From Leptolyngbyaceae cyanobacterium RM1_1_2 (GTDB lineage Bacteria; Cyanobacteriota; Cyanobacteriia; Phormidesmidales; Phormidesmidaceae), in the NCBI GenBank assembly GCA_012032345.1, contig JAAUQI010000021.1, positions 1-64,000 of the forward strand: a stretch of DNA of 64,000 nt, written 5' to 3'. Made by a program: the position numbers and the translations under genes. The notes below the pieces were generated by a model. That model did no database searches and was not told the origin of the DNA. It saw only the letters and a list, made by a program, of their open reading frames with translations. Shown in pieces: positions 1 through 11,204 of this stretch (position 1 is the stretch's first letter; each line of letters begins with the position of its first letter).

Positions 1-1
1 T

Positions 2-1162
2 CCCCCGCCCAGGCAGCAGCGCTCTGCCCCCCCCGCCGGACATCGAGCAGCAGCTCCCCCGCCGATGCCTGCAACGGCAGCAGGGGTCAAGGTTAACAGC
101 GGCGGGCCAACGCTGGGGAAGATTGTGCGAGAGGCTTTTGATAAAGGTTTCTCGGATCTGCACATTGGCGTAGGAGAGGTACCTCGCTTCCGCGATCGCG
201 GTGAGATTGTTGCCACCGATTATCCAGTCACTGATGAAAACACTTTCTACACCTGGCTAGAAGAGATTCTCAAGCCAGATGAGGTACAGAGATTCAAGCA
301 GACTCTAGATTTCGATGGTGCCGCCCAGTTTGACTTTACGCGGGTGCGAATCAACATCTTTGATACGCTACACGGGCCGGCGCTGGTTATGCGTCTCATT
401 CCGGTCAAGATCTTAACCTTGGAGCAGCTAAACCTACCAGCAGTCTTTAGAGACGTCTGCCACTACCACAAAGGACTTGTCTTGATTACTGGCCCCACGG
501 GTTCTGGTAAATCAACCACTTTGGCCGCTATGGTTGATTACATTAACAAGGAGATGCCCCGGAATATTATTACAATTGAAGACCCGATTGAGTTTGTTCA
601 TACCAGTAGGCGATCGCTGATCAAACAGCGCGAAGTGGGGATTAATACGCTCAAGTTTGACAGTGCGCTCAAGGCCTCCCTGCGGGAAGACCCAGATATC
701 ATCCTGATTGGTGAAATGCGCGACAAAGAAACCGTCAATACTGCGCTCAAGGCGGCTCAAACGGGTCACCTAGTCATGGGCACGCTGCACACCAACAGCG
801 CCATTAAAACGGTAGAGCGGATTTTGAACCTGTTCGAACCCGACCAGCAGGCCCCTGTGCGCGTCTCGATCGCTGAATCCCTGGTTGCCGTGATTGCTCA
901 AGGTCTTTGCCGCACCACCGATGGCAAGCGGGCCGCCTTTCATGACATCTTGATCAACACCGACGCCATTAAGGACTACATCATGCGGGGCGATCTTGAT
1001 GAAGCTGAAGCGCTAATTCCAAAGTGTGGCTTTGACGGCATGTGCACCATGAACCAGTCTCTCTATGCGCTCTATGAAGCAGGCCGAATTACTGAAGAGG
1101 TGGCCTTAGAGATGTCGCCACGCCAGAACGAAATGGCTCAGATGCTGCGGGGTCGTGTCTAA
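2..1162 (+). CDS. pilT: Type IV pilus retraction ATPase PilT (5' end outside window)
   Basis: PilT is the hexameric ATPase that depolymerises type IV pili at the inner membrane and drives twitching motility and phototaxis. Counting from the ATG at 65, the Walker A motif GPTGSGKST is at residues about 143-151, the Walker B region IILIGEMRD near 215, and the histidine box GTLHTNS near 241. The frame stays open upstream of that ATG to the left edge and encodes a proline-rich stretch, so the ATG is probably internal and the true start lies off the window. A proline-rich leader before the N-terminal domain is known in cyanobacterial PilT1-type proteins. The next gene starts 18 bases after the stop, which suggests co-transcription. 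The family assignment is very secure; only the start is unknown. Confidence 0.93.
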   Translation, partial: PPPRQQRSAPPAGHRAAAPPPMPATAAGVKVNSGGPTLGKIVREAFDKGFSDLHIGVGEVPRFRDRGEIVATDYPVTDENTFYTWLEEILKPDEVQRFKQTLDFDGAAQFDFTRVRINIFDTLHGPALVMRLIPVKILTLEQLNLPAVFRDVCHYHKGLVLITGPTGSGKSTTLAAMVDYINKEMPRNIITIEDPIEFVHTSRRSLIKQREVGINTLKFDSALKASLREDPDIILIGEMRDKETVNTALKAAQTGHLVMGTLHTNSAIKTVERILNLFEPDQQAPVRVSIAESLVAVIAQGLCRTTDGKRAAFHDILINTDAIKDYIMRGDLDEAEALIPKCGFDGMCTMNQSLYALYEAGRITEEVALEMSPRQNEMAQMLRGRV

Positions 1163-1180
1163 ACTCGTGCCTAAACTACC

Positions 1181-1951
1181 GTGAACTCCCTAGGTCTTTC
1201 TCCCCCCCAAGCGTTTAAAGGCATTGCCCTGTTCACGCCGGGGGGAGACGTGACTTACTGCATCGATACTCAAAAGCAGGCCCACTGGCATTTGCACCTC
1301 TGTGCGGCGCTGCAGGAGTTACTGAATTTAGCAGAACCTCCGCATTTTTTGCTGCCTTGCTACACAGCTACCCTAGATGTCTGGACAGATATTTACACTC
1401 AGCAGTCGCGTCAGTGCGCTGAGGCTTATCCTCCGGTGCTTAAATATCGCCCCCTGCTAAATGCCTTGTTCAGTCTAGATGAAGCAGACTGGCAGCCTGT
1501 TTTTCGGCCAGAAGAATTTTGTAATCCGCTGGTAATTGAGAGCTACCGGCCCAAATTTCCAACTCTGTGGAACAATCACAACCTGATTTTTCGAGTTGAG
1601 ACAGCCCCGTCCCATCTGGCTCGGCTTCCGGCAAATCTATCACAGATGAAAGCGCCGCCGCCGCGCCCCCCTGGGTTTGTATTTCGGCTTTACATCGCTG
1701 GTCAAGATAATCAGACAGCCGCTATTTTGGGCAACCTGTATCAGCTTTTAGATCAGACCATGCACGACCCTTACACTCTGAGGGTTGTAGACGTTAACAA
1801 GCACCCTGAACAGGCAGAAACCGACCAGATTTCAGCAACGCCAACGTTAATTCGGGTTTGGCCACTGCCGATAAAGAGAATTGTTGGTAGCTTGAATGCC
1901 TTTAGTAATCTGGATAATCTGGTTCAGATTTTGACACAGACGCGGGAGTGA
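1181..1951 (+). CDS. KaiB-domain protein with unrecognised N-terminal domain
   Basis: The last third (about residues 165-252) is a KaiB/thioredoxin-like fold: a FVFRLYIAGQ strand, a helix, a RVVDVNKHP strand, then ATPTLIRVWP and a closing GSLNAFSNLD segment. These match the pattern of KaiB and of the SasA N-terminal domain. The first 160 residues are unfamiliar and show no membrane segment or signal peptide. The start is a GTG 18 bases after pilT, so the two are probably one transcript. The KaiB fold suggests a protein-interaction role, possibly with a KaiC-type ATPase, but it is not the core clock kaiB gene, which is about 100 residues and lies next to kaiA/kaiC. Function is not assigned. 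Confidence 0.75.
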   Translation: MNSLGLSPPQAFKGIALFTPGGDVTYCIDTQKQAHWHLHLCAALQELLNLAEPPHFLLPCYTATLDVWTDIYTQQSRQCAEAYPPVLKYRPLLNALFSLDEADWQPVFRPEEFCNPLVIESYRPKFPTLWNNHNLIFRVETAPSHLARLPANLSQMKAPPPRPPGFVFRLYIAGQDNQTAAILGNLYQLLDQTMHDPYTLRVVDVNKHPEQAETDQISATPTLIRVWPLPIKRIVGSLNAFSNLDNLVQILTQTRE

Positions 1952-1962
1952 GGGTGTGGAGG

Positions 1963-2937
1963 CTATCTTGTTGCTTCGGAGAGCTGCTGTCGCCATTGGT
2001 CAACAGCAGGGCGCAGCGTAGCTGAGAGCCAGCGATCGTATTTGGGATAGAGGGGGAGGCGAGGCTGCAGCTGCCACGATTGGGAGGCTAGTAGGGCCGA
2101 AAGCTGGGGGTGCTGTAGGTGAGGATAGTCGGGGTTAACTTCGTCTTTGGGGCCAATGCCGCCTAGATCACGGACGCCAAGTTCTAAACAGGCTAAGAGA
2201 GCTTTGGCGTCAATCAGGTTGGGGGGAATTTGCAGCGTGATCTCGGCTGGCAGCAGCTGACGGGCCATTGCGATCGCAGCCTGAAATCTTTTAACGTCAA
2301 GCGGAGTTCTGGCCTCTAGCTGAGTTTGCCCGGTCTGGTGCGGCTGCAAGATGACTTCTTGAATGTGTCCCCACTGCTGGTGACTGCGGGCGATCGCCTC
2401 AAGGGTTTGCTGCCAGTCTGCTTCGGTTTCTCCAATGCCCAACAGCAGCCCGGTAGTAAAGGGAATCTGTAGCTTGCCTGCCCAGGTCAGCTGCTGTAGC
2501 CTGACCTGGGGATGTTTGCTAGGGGCATGACGATGGACGCTCTGGAGCAGTTTGGGCGTGAGCTGCTCTAGCATCAGCCCCATTGAGACGTTGACCTGCT
2601 TCAGGTGCAGCATTTCTTCAAAGCTCAGGGGGCCAACATTGGTATGGGGCAAGAAACCCATTTTTAAGGCTAGCGCACAGAGATCGTAAATTCGCTGCAG
2701 CCAGGTCTGTCGCCGCAGGCTCTTGGGGTGAACTTCACCGCTCAAGATTAAAATTTCAATGATGCCCTGAGACTGTAGGCGACTCAAAACCGATCGCGCT
2801 TGGTCAAGTGACAGCCACTGACTTTTGCCCGGATCACGACGAAAATTGCAGTAGGTGCAGCGATTAAAACACTCATAGGTGGGCACTAAGGTGTAAGCGG
2901 GGCTGTAGGTAATGGTTTGGGAGGCGATCGCAACCAT
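1963..2937 (-). CDS. cofG: 7,8-didemethyl-8-hydroxy-5-deazariboflavin synthase subunit CofG
   Basis: CofG is the radical-SAM half of FO synthase. With CofH it forms the deazaflavin FO from tyrosine and a ribityl-uracil, and in cyanobacteria FO serves as the antenna of DNA photolyase. The CX3CX2C cluster motif (Cys23, Cys27, Cys30, in CFNRCTYC) is intact. It is followed by the family blocks LILSGEVHP, LPHTNVGPLS, TTGLLLGIGET and RDLGGIGPKDEVNPDYPH. The length of 324 residues is normal. The gene converges on the KaiB-domain gene with 11 bases between stops. No cofH or photolyase gene is visible in the window, so the partner must lie elsewhere. Confidence 0.92.
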   Translation of the reverse strand: MVAIASQTITYSPAYTLVPTYECFNRCTYCNFRRDPGKSQWLSLDQARSVLSRLQSQGIIEILILSGEVHPKSLRRQTWLQRIYDLCALALKMGFLPHTNVGPLSFEEMLHLKQVNVSMGLMLEQLTPKLLQSVHRHAPSKHPQVRLQQLTWAGKLQIPFTTGLLLGIGETEADWQQTLEAIARSHQQWGHIQEVILQPHQTGQTQLEARTPLDVKRFQAAIAMARQLLPAEITLQIPPNLIDAKALLACLELGVRDLGGIGPKDEVNPDYPHLQHPQLSALLASQSWQLQPRLPLYPKYDRWLSATLRPAVDQWRQQLSEATR

Positions 2938-3083
2938 GTCTCGGCCAGTCTAAACAAGGATTTGCATAAAACCAGAGATATGAGCCAGCAAAGCTCAAAA
3001 AAGCTGAGTCTATCTATAGTAGGCTGTAAGCCTCAAAGATTTACTCTAATAATGAGGTAAGCGTTGAGCAATCTGAGAAACAT

Positions 3084-3788
3084 ATGACTCCCGACTCTAG
3101 AGTTGCCTTGGTCACAGGCTCCAATCGCGGTATCGGCTTTGAAACCGTCCGGCAGTTAGCCAAACACGATATTCTGCCCATTTTAACCAGCCGTGAACCA
3201 GAGCCGGGAGAAGCCGCCGCTGCCAAGCTGCGCCAGCAAGGACTGGCTGTAGAAGTGCAGCCGCTATCGGTGAGCGACTCCCAGAGCGTTGAGGCGCTGG
3301 CCCAGTTCATTCGGCAGCGATTTGGCAGGCTGGATATTTTAGTCAACAATGCCGGGATTTATTCTAAAGCTGACGGCAGCATCCTCAACGTTGATCTGGA
3401 GGTGGTGCGCGCCACCCTAGAAACCAATGTCTATGGTATTTTGCGCGTGACTCAGGCCCTAGTTCCTTTGCTGCGGCAAAGCTCAGATGGCCGCATTATC
3501 AACGTTTCTTCAGGCATGGGTCAGCTCTCAGACATGGGCGGCGGGGCAACGGCCTATCGCCTGTCTAAAGTGGCCGTCAACGGCATCACCAAAATTTTAG
3601 ACGCTGAGCTGGCGGACAGCGCCATCAGCGTTAACTCAGTCTGTCCGGGCTGGGTTAAAACTGATATGGGTGGGGCAGAAGCGCCACGATCGCCTGAACA
3701 AGGTGCCGATACAGTTGTTTGGCTAGCTACCCAAGCTGATAAACCTAGCGGCCAGTTCTGGCGCGATCGCCAGCCGCTTGCCTGGTAG
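3084..3788 (+). CDS. SDR family NAD(P)-dependent oxidoreductase
   Basis: This is a classical short-chain dehydrogenase/reductase of 234 residues. The cofactor motif TGSNRGIG is at residues 11-18, NNAG at 88-91, a catalytic serine lies in the VSSGMG segment near 143, and the YxxxK pair is Tyr158/Lys162 (YRLSK). The SVCPGWVKTDMGG segment follows, as in carbonyl-reductase-like SDRs. The substrate cannot be predicted. The downstream DUF29 gene begins 14 bases after the stop, so the two may share a transcript. Confidence 0.9.
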   Translation: MTPDSRVALVTGSNRGIGFETVRQLAKHDILPILTSREPEPGEAAAAKLRQQGLAVEVQPLSVSDSQSVEALAQFIRQRFGRLDILVNNAGIYSKADGSILNVDLEVVRATLETNVYGILRVTQALVPLLRQSSDGRIINVSSGMGQLSDMGGGATAYRLSKVAVNGITKILDAELADSAISVNSVCPGWVKTDMGGAEAPRSPEQGADTVVWLATQADKPSGQFWRDRQPLAW

Positions 3789-3802
3789 CCAACAGAGGCG
3801 CT

Positions 3803-4228
3803 ATGGAAGAGCTTTTAGAGTTAAAGACACTTTTGCAGCAGGGCAACATCGCAGCCGCTCTGGTGCTGGTGGAAGAACTTGAAGAAATGAGCAAATCCGA
3901 TAAGCTCAACAAAGTTTACAGCTACGGCATTATTTTGCTGCTGCCTCTGATTAAAAAAACGGCTGAAGCTCGAACTACAAAATCGTGGGAAACCTCAATT
4001 TTCAAGGCAGTGCGCCAGATCCAGCGGGTCAATCAGCGCCACAAAACCGGGGGTACTTACCTGACAACTGGTGAGATAGCAGAAACCCTCAGAGATGCCT
4101 GCGCAGCCGCCCTCAGAAATGCTGCTTTAGAAGCGTTTGAAGGTATTTATGAAGCGCAGCAGCTAGCCGATCGGCTCAGCCAGGAAGAGATTATGCAAGC
4201 GGCTCTGAGTTTAATCTACGCTGCATAA
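3803..4228 (+). CDS. DUF29 family protein
   Basis: A 141-residue, largely helical soluble protein. It carries the pattern typical of the cyanobacterial DUF29 family: an LxxLLxxGNIxxALxLVEELEEMSKxDK opening, an IILLLPLIKK helix, then RxTKSWExSI and a variable C-terminal helix pair. These proteins occur in many copies in cyanobacteria and have no established function. No catalytic motif, signal peptide or membrane segment is seen. It lies directly behind the SDR gene and ends about 40 bases before the TPP riboswitch that starts the next unit. Confidence 0.8.
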   Translation: MEELLELKTLLQQGNIAAALVLVEELEEMSKSDKLNKVYSYGIILLLPLIKKTAEARTTKSWETSIFKAVRQIQRVNQRHKTGGTYLTTGEIAETLRDACAAALRNAALEAFEGIYEAQQLADRLSQEEIMQAALSLIYAA

Positions 4229-4266
4229 ATCAGATTGCAACCTCACCCAGCCCCACACAGGTGATA

Positions 4267-4362
4267 CAATCAACAGCAAGCTAGGGGTGTCCGAGTAATC
4301 GGGCTGAGATCATACCCTCAGAACCTGACCTGGTTAATACCAGCGGAGGAAAGCGTTGATTG
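4267..4362 (+). ncRNA. TPP riboswitch (THI element)
   Basis: The conserved THI-box blocks are present in order: CTAGGGGTG near 4281, GGCTGAGATCATACCC at 4302-4317, and GAACCTGACCTGGTTAATACCAGCGGAGGAA from 4321. The closing stem P1 is a perfect 8-bp helix, 4267-4274 with 4355-4362. The aptamer lies about 215 bases upstream of the symporter-thiC unit, so it should repress that operon when thiamine pyrophosphate is plentiful. A CCCTCT stretch at 4547-4552 faces the AAGGGGG ribosome-binding site at 4564-4570, a possible Shine-Dalgarno sequestering element. No strong intrinsic terminator was seen in the leader. Confidence 0.95.
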
Positions 4363-4578
4363 AGGTAACTGTGCCAAAACGACGAGCGCTAAGTTCTGAT
4401 AGCGATCTGAGCATTGCTGTTGGGACGTATCGCACACTTTTAGGGTGATCATCGCCATAGCTATAGAGACTTCTAGACTCCTGCGGTTTGCGATCGCAAG
4501 CTGAGCCAGTAGAACAGTTCTCCATAGCTAGCCAACCAACCTCTAGCCCTCTGTCGCAACTAGAAGGGGGATAAGTTT

Positions 4579-7503
<2,925 letters not shown>

Positions 7504-7531
7504 TCTCCTCAAGTTCTGTCGCTAGGGGCAC

Positions 7532-7559
7532 AGGGGCGTTTGTTTAGCCAAACGTCCCT
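7532..7559. terminator. Hairpin at the thiC/pyrE convergence
   Basis: AGGGGCGTTT at 7532-7541 pairs with AAACGTCCCT at 7550-7559 (10 bp with one G-U) around an 8-base loop. It fills the space between two convergent stop codons and overlaps the pyrE stop. No T-run follows on either strand, so a bidirectional terminator or mRNA 3'-end stabiliser is only inferred. Confidence 0.45.
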
Positions 7560-8172
7560 ACTGCATTTCCTGCCAGCGATTTTGAATTTCAGCAATTGAG
7601 AAAACCGCCTGAAACTGCAGACCTTTTTCCTGGTAGAGCGCTGCGCCGCCCTGCTGGCGATCGACTAAAGCAATCACCTGCTCCACCCGGTAGCCCGCCT
7701 GCCTGAGACGGTCTACCGCTTTTAGGGCAGACTGCCCGGTGGTGACAACATCTTCTAGCACAATAACTGGGGTTCCCGGCGGTAAGTCCAGCCCTTCAAT
7801 ATAGGCTCGGGTGCCGTGGCCCTTGGCTTCTTTACGCACGATTAAAGCGGCGATCGCCCTGTTTTCATAAGCCCCGACTATGCTAACTGCCGTCACAATG
7901 GGGTCGGCCCCTAGAGTCAACCCGGCAACGGCCTGCGCCTCTGCAGGCAGCTGAGAGAGCAAAATCCGCCCGCTCATCAGCGCTCCTTGGGGATGCAGCG
8001 TCACCTGCTTGCTGTTAATGTAGTAAGAACTGCGCTGGCCGGACGAAAGCACAAAGTCTCCCTCCCGGTAGGCCAGTTGACAAAACAAATCCAGTAGCTG
8101 TTGACGAATAGCGCTCAGGCTAGCAGTGGCGATCGCAGCCAGTGAACCAGACTGAGAAGAGAAAATTGACAT
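7558..8172 (-). CDS. pyrE: Orotate phosphoribosyltransferase
   Basis: Converts orotate and PRPP to OMP in pyrimidine biosynthesis. Family features seen are the FVLSSGQRSSYYINSKQVTLHPQG substrate segment, LTLGADPIV, the lysine-rich VRKEAKGHGTR loop, and the PRPP signature VIVLEDVVTTGQSALKAV near residues 127-144. The ATG at 8172 (MSIFSSQ) is preferred. An upstream in-frame start at 8244 would add 24 residues of cysteine- and aromatic-rich sequence that do not look like part of the family. The resulting length of 204 residues is normal. Confidence 0.94.
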   Translation of the reverse strand: MSIFSSQSGSLAAIATASLSAIRQQLLDLFCQLAYREGDFVLSSGQRSSYYINSKQVTLHPQGALMSGRILLSQLPAEAQAVAGLTLGADPIVTAVSIVGAYENRAIAALIVRKEAKGHGTRAYIEGLDLPPGTPVIVLEDVVTTGQSALKAVDRLRQAGYRVEQVIALVDRQQGGAALYQEKGLQFQAVFSIAEIQNRWQEMQ

Positions 8173-8365
8173 AGAGCGATACCAACCGTAAGAAAATGAG
8201 CTATAAAGGACTCGCAGGCCGCAGCAGGCTGAGTTTAAGCACAACGCTCAAACTTTTATGACCTCTTCAGGCTAGCCTGAGGCACCTGCAAACTATATCG
8301 AATTCCCTACTTGGAGAGACACCAGGATGGGGTAATATAGACGGCAAAATTGAGGAGCAAGTGCT

Positions 8366-8809
8366 ATGGGTATTCGTGTCAAGCCTTTAGTTAGCGCCGC
8401 GCTAGCAACAATCGGCACTTCTATGGGGATGGCCACCGCAGCGATCGCCCAGGAAGTCGGCCCTCGGACTGAGTCAGCCTTAATTCCAGAGGCAGTTAAC
8501 GAGATCTCTTATGGTAATTCTGGAACTTATTTTGAGAATCGTACTCCCTGGCGTCAGTTCTCTTACATATTTGGGCCGGGCGGCTTTGGCAGTGCTGCTT
8601 TTCCTGAGAGTGAGATCGAGCGAGACGCAGAGGCCGTCAATCAGGTTTACGAATACCTGATGGCCGAGCAGACCCGCAACGATCCCTACCTGAGAACCCC
8701 TGACCTGCGCAATCCCTACAATTCTTCTGTTTTGCTGCTGCCGGTTTCCCAGCAGGACAGCCGCGTAGTTGGCAGCGAATTTGTGTTTGAGCGGCTGCCT
8801 TTACCCTAA
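8366..8809 (+). CDS. Small secreted protein of unknown function
   Basis: A 147-residue protein starting with a signal peptide: MGIRVKPLVSAALATIGTSM, then a small hydrophobic core and a probable AIA-Q cleavage near residue 29. GAGGAG lies 9 bases before the ATG. The mature part is rich in Asn, Tyr, Pro and acidic residues and has no cysteine pair or catalytic motif that I recognise. It is probably periplasmic or associated with the envelope. No domain can be named. The gene stands alone, divergent from pyrE. Confidence 0.7.
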   Translation: MGIRVKPLVSAALATIGTSMGMATAAIAQEVGPRTESALIPEAVNEISYGNSGTYFENRTPWRQFSYIFGPGGFGSAAFPESEIERDAEAVNQVYEYLMAEQTRNDPYLRTPDLRNPYNSSVLLLPVSQQDSRVVGSEFVFERLPLP

Positions 8810-8818
8810 ATCTGAGGA

Positions 8819-8861
8819 TAAAAAAGGTTCTGCCGCTCTAGGTAGATTGGCGGCAGAACCT
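8819..8861 (-). terminator. Rho-independent terminator for the tRNA
   Basis: A perfect 12-bp stem (8825-8836 with 8850-8861) encloses a 13-base loop. Read on the minus strand it is followed by six T (complement of the A-run at 8820-8825). On the plus strand no T-run follows, so it serves the minus-strand tRNA 37 bases upstream. It lies directly behind the stop of the small secreted protein gene. Confidence 0.85.
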
Positions 8862-8897
8862 ACTACAGGTCAGCCAAAAGCTCAAGCTATCAGTTAA

Positions 8898-8970
8898 TCC
8901 AGGGTGCAGGAGTTGAACCTGCCTAGCGCGAATTATGAGTTCGCTGCCTCAACCGCTCGGCCAACCCTGG
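8898..8970 (-). tRNA. tRNA with anticodon CAU (elongator Met or Ile2)
   Basis: A full cloverleaf of 73 nt. The acceptor stem is CCAGGGT/ACCCTGG with discriminator A, the D arm is GCC...GGC, and the anticodon stem GCGAA/TTCGC encloses loop CTCATAA (anticodon CAT). The variable loop has five bases and the T arm is GCAGG-TTCAACT-CCTGC. The first pair is C-G and the anticodon stem lacks three G-C pairs, so it is not the initiator. Elongator methionine is most likely; the lysidine-type isoleucine tRNA that reads AUA also has CAU in its gene and cannot be excluded by eye. CCA is not encoded. Confidence 0.9.
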
Positions 8971-9158
8971 CTGCGTTTATATTCTATACTGCCTCTTAAA
9001 GTCACTCTAGTGCAAGAGCGTTCAGTCTCAAATCTTTTTCGTGTAGGGCAGAGATAAAAACTGTATTGCGATCGCCGCTGCGCTAGTTGCGTTAGTCTTC
9101 GATTAGATTATCATCTAAAGCATAGTCTGTAAGAGGCGCTTTTAAGAGTGGCGCAAGT

Positions 9159-9410
9159 ATGCGAATTAATCCAGCTATTGTTTTCACCCTAATTCTGCTA
9201 TCGCTGATGTTTGGCGCGGGCGTTGTTAGTGCCTCTTGGGGATATGCGCTAGGCCGTACGGCTTTAGTCGGGGTGCGGCAGCCTGATTCACGCCCTTTTA
9301 GCGATACGCCCGTGCAGCGGGGTGAAGCCCATCACCACAACCTCGTTATCTTAAAAGAAGACGATATTCTTAATGACGTCAAGGCTCGAATTGAAGGTAA
9401 TCTCCAGTAA
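9159..9410 (+). CDS. Small single-pass membrane protein, unknown function
   Basis: An 83-residue protein with one N-terminal hydrophobic helix (about residues 6-30, AIVFTLILLSLMFGAGVVSA) and a short hydrophilic tail ending in an acidic amphipathic segment. No cysteine lipobox and no named domain. Its codon use resembles that of the neighbours, and the frame lies in an otherwise empty space between the tRNA and the CNNM gene. It may be a conserved cyanobacterial hypothetical, but I do not recognise it. Confidence 0.55.
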   Translation: MRINPAIVFTLILLSLMFGAGVVSASWGYALGRTALVGVRQPDSRPFSDTPVQRGEAHHHNLVILKEDDILNDVKARIEGNLQ

Positions 9411-9503
9411 AGGACTGCAACGCTAAGGGTATGCCAGAAAACCCATTAGATAGGACGATCCGCCCCTCCCTATGAGCCACGCTTGGGCTTAGCTCTGTTG
9501 CAG

Positions 9504-11009
9504 ATGATTTTTCTGAATGCTGTTTTGCTAGCTGCTTCCGCTTCGCCTTTTTTTCGTTTGACTGGGGCAGATGTTTTGACTCGCGTGTTAGCAGTTTTAC
9601 TGCTGATCAGCATTAACGCATTTTTTGTTGCGGCTGAGTTTTCAATTGTGTCTGTGCGGCGATCGCGCATCAGCCAGCTAGTTGCCGTGGGAGACGCCCA
9701 AGCCAAAACAGTACAGAGCCTACAGCGCAGTCTCGATCGCTTATTGTCAACCACCCAGCTCGGTATTACCCTCTCCAGTCTGGCTTTAGGCTGGATTGGC
9801 GAAAGCACGATGGCCGTCTTGATCTCGTACTGGCTCAGTCAGCTACCCCTGCTCGCTACCGTCGTGCCGATTGCTACCCACTCCATAGCCGTTCCCTTTG
9901 CTTTCTTTCTAATTGCTTATTTACAAATTGTGCTAGGTGAGCTATGTCCTAAGTCGCTGGCCTTACTCTACCCGGAGCAGCTGGCGCGATTTCTGGGGCC
10001 ACCTAGCCTGACAATTGCCCGTCTGTTCAATCCTTTTATCTGGATTTTGAACCAGTCCACACGCTGGCTGCTGCGACTCTTGGGTATTCAATACACCGGG
10101 CAGGGCTGGTATACCCGCCTTACGCCTGAAGAACTACAGGTCATCATTAGCACCTCTACTGAACTACCGGGTCTAGAGGAAGAAGAGCGGGAATTACTCA
10201 ACAACATTTTTGAATTTCGAGAAGTTACTGCTGGCGAAGTCATGGTGCCCCGAACCAGTATTGCGGCCATCACTAGGGCGGCAACGTTTCAGGATCTTCT
10301 AGACGAAATTGCCACGTCAGGTCACTCTCGCTATCCGGTAATTGGAGAATCCCTAGACGACATCTGCGGTATTGTCTACTTCAAAGAGCTAGCGGTGCCG
10401 CTGGCAGCAGGTTCTTTGCAGGCAGGAACTTCAGTGCAGTCGTGGATCCGTCCGGCCCGATTTGTGCCTGAGTATATGCAGCTTCACGAACTGCTGCAGT
10501 TAATGCAGCGCTCAGGTCAGGCGATGGTAATTGTGGTTGATGAGTTTGGCGGTACGGCGGGGCTGGTTACCCTCAAAGACCTGACGGCTGAAATCATTGG
10601 AGAGGCCAACGAAGCTGAGGACGACACTAACGTAATTGTTCAAATGATCGATGAGCAGACCTGCTTAGTCCGCGCCCAGACCGACATTGAAGAAGTTAAT
10701 GAGCTGCTGGGCATTAGTCTACCCCTGATGGAAAACTATCAGACACTGGGCGGATTTTTGATTTATCAAATGCAGAAAATTCCGCTGCAGGGGGAAAGTC
10801 TGCGCTACCAGGATTTGCATTTGACTGTTGTAGCTGCGGAGGGGCCGCGTCTGAGAGAAATTATGGTTCATCGTTTAGAGCACTCCAGTGATTCAATCTT
10901 GATACCGACGCCATCAGCAACGCTGTCTTCTGACTCTACATATTTGGACAGCGCCGATCGTTCTCAGCCTTTTAAGCATGGCCAAGACGCTTCAAAAAGT
11001 GACACATAG
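9504..11009 (+). CDS. Hemolysin-family (HlyC/CorC, CNNM-CBS) transporter
   Basis: A 501-residue protein with the three-part CorC architecture. An N-terminal CNNM (DUF21) membrane domain of three to four helices (about 1-190) contains NAFFVAAEFSIVSVRRSRI and the ELCPKSLALLYPE segment. Two CBS domains follow (about 205-330, beginning GEVMVPRTSIAAI), then a C-terminal CorC/HlyC domain (about 345-430, including DEFGGTAGLVTLKDL upstream). The family is tied to magnesium or cobalt export and resistance. The start is uncertain: ATG at 9504 is used; TTG at 9483 would add seven residues. No close operon partner. Confidence 0.9.
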   Translation: MIFLNAVLLAASASPFFRLTGADVLTRVLAVLLLISINAFFVAAEFSIVSVRRSRISQLVAVGDAQAKTVQSLQRSLDRLLSTTQLGITLSSLALGWIGESTMAVLISYWLSQLPLLATVVPIATHSIAVPFAFFLIAYLQIVLGELCPKSLALLYPEQLARFLGPPSLTIARLFNPFIWILNQSTRWLLRLLGIQYTGQGWYTRLTPEELQVIISTSTELPGLEEEERELLNNIFEFREVTAGEVMVPRTSIAAITRAATFQDLLDEIATSGHSRYPVIGESLDDICGIVYFKELAVPLAAGSLQAGTSVQSWIRPARFVPEYMQLHELLQLMQRSGQAMVIVVDEFGGTAGLVTLKDLTAEIIGEANEAEDDTNVIVQMIDEQTCLVRAQTDIEEVNELLGISLPLMENYQTLGGFLIYQMQKIPLQGESLRYQDLHLTVVAAEGPRLREIMVHRLEHSSDSILIPTPSATLSSDSTYLDSADRSQPFKHGQDASKSDT

Positions 11010-11093
11010 CCTTTGTGGGTAGTCTTTACTACTCTCAAACTAGAAGTCAAGGAACAGTCTCAGATCAGTCTGGCGCAAACTGATTTGAATAGC

Positions 11094-11131
11094 TTGTGAA
11101 TTCTTCACAAAAAGAGGCGCTGTGGTAATAT
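11094..11131 (+). promoter_or_regulatory. Putative promoter with overlapping palindromic operator
   Basis: TTCACA at 11104-11109 and TAATAT at 11126-11131 are separated by 16 bases, a plausible -35/-10 pair. The -35 box is embedded in the inverted repeat TTGTGAATTCTTCACAA (11094-11110), which has 7-bp arms and a 3-base centre. This lies 74 bases ahead of the GTG of the downstream dehydrogenase. The regulator is unknown. Confidence 0.4.
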
Positions 11132-11204
11132 CTGGGTGACTTTGCGTAGCTAAAACAGCCCTGAAGCTGCCTTAGGTCATCCTTTTAGGCAAGGAGAGAC
11201 AGGC

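Noticed and set aside
9472-9489. ATG at 9472 as start of the CNNM/CBS protein
   Set aside because: It is in another frame and meets a stop after six codons.
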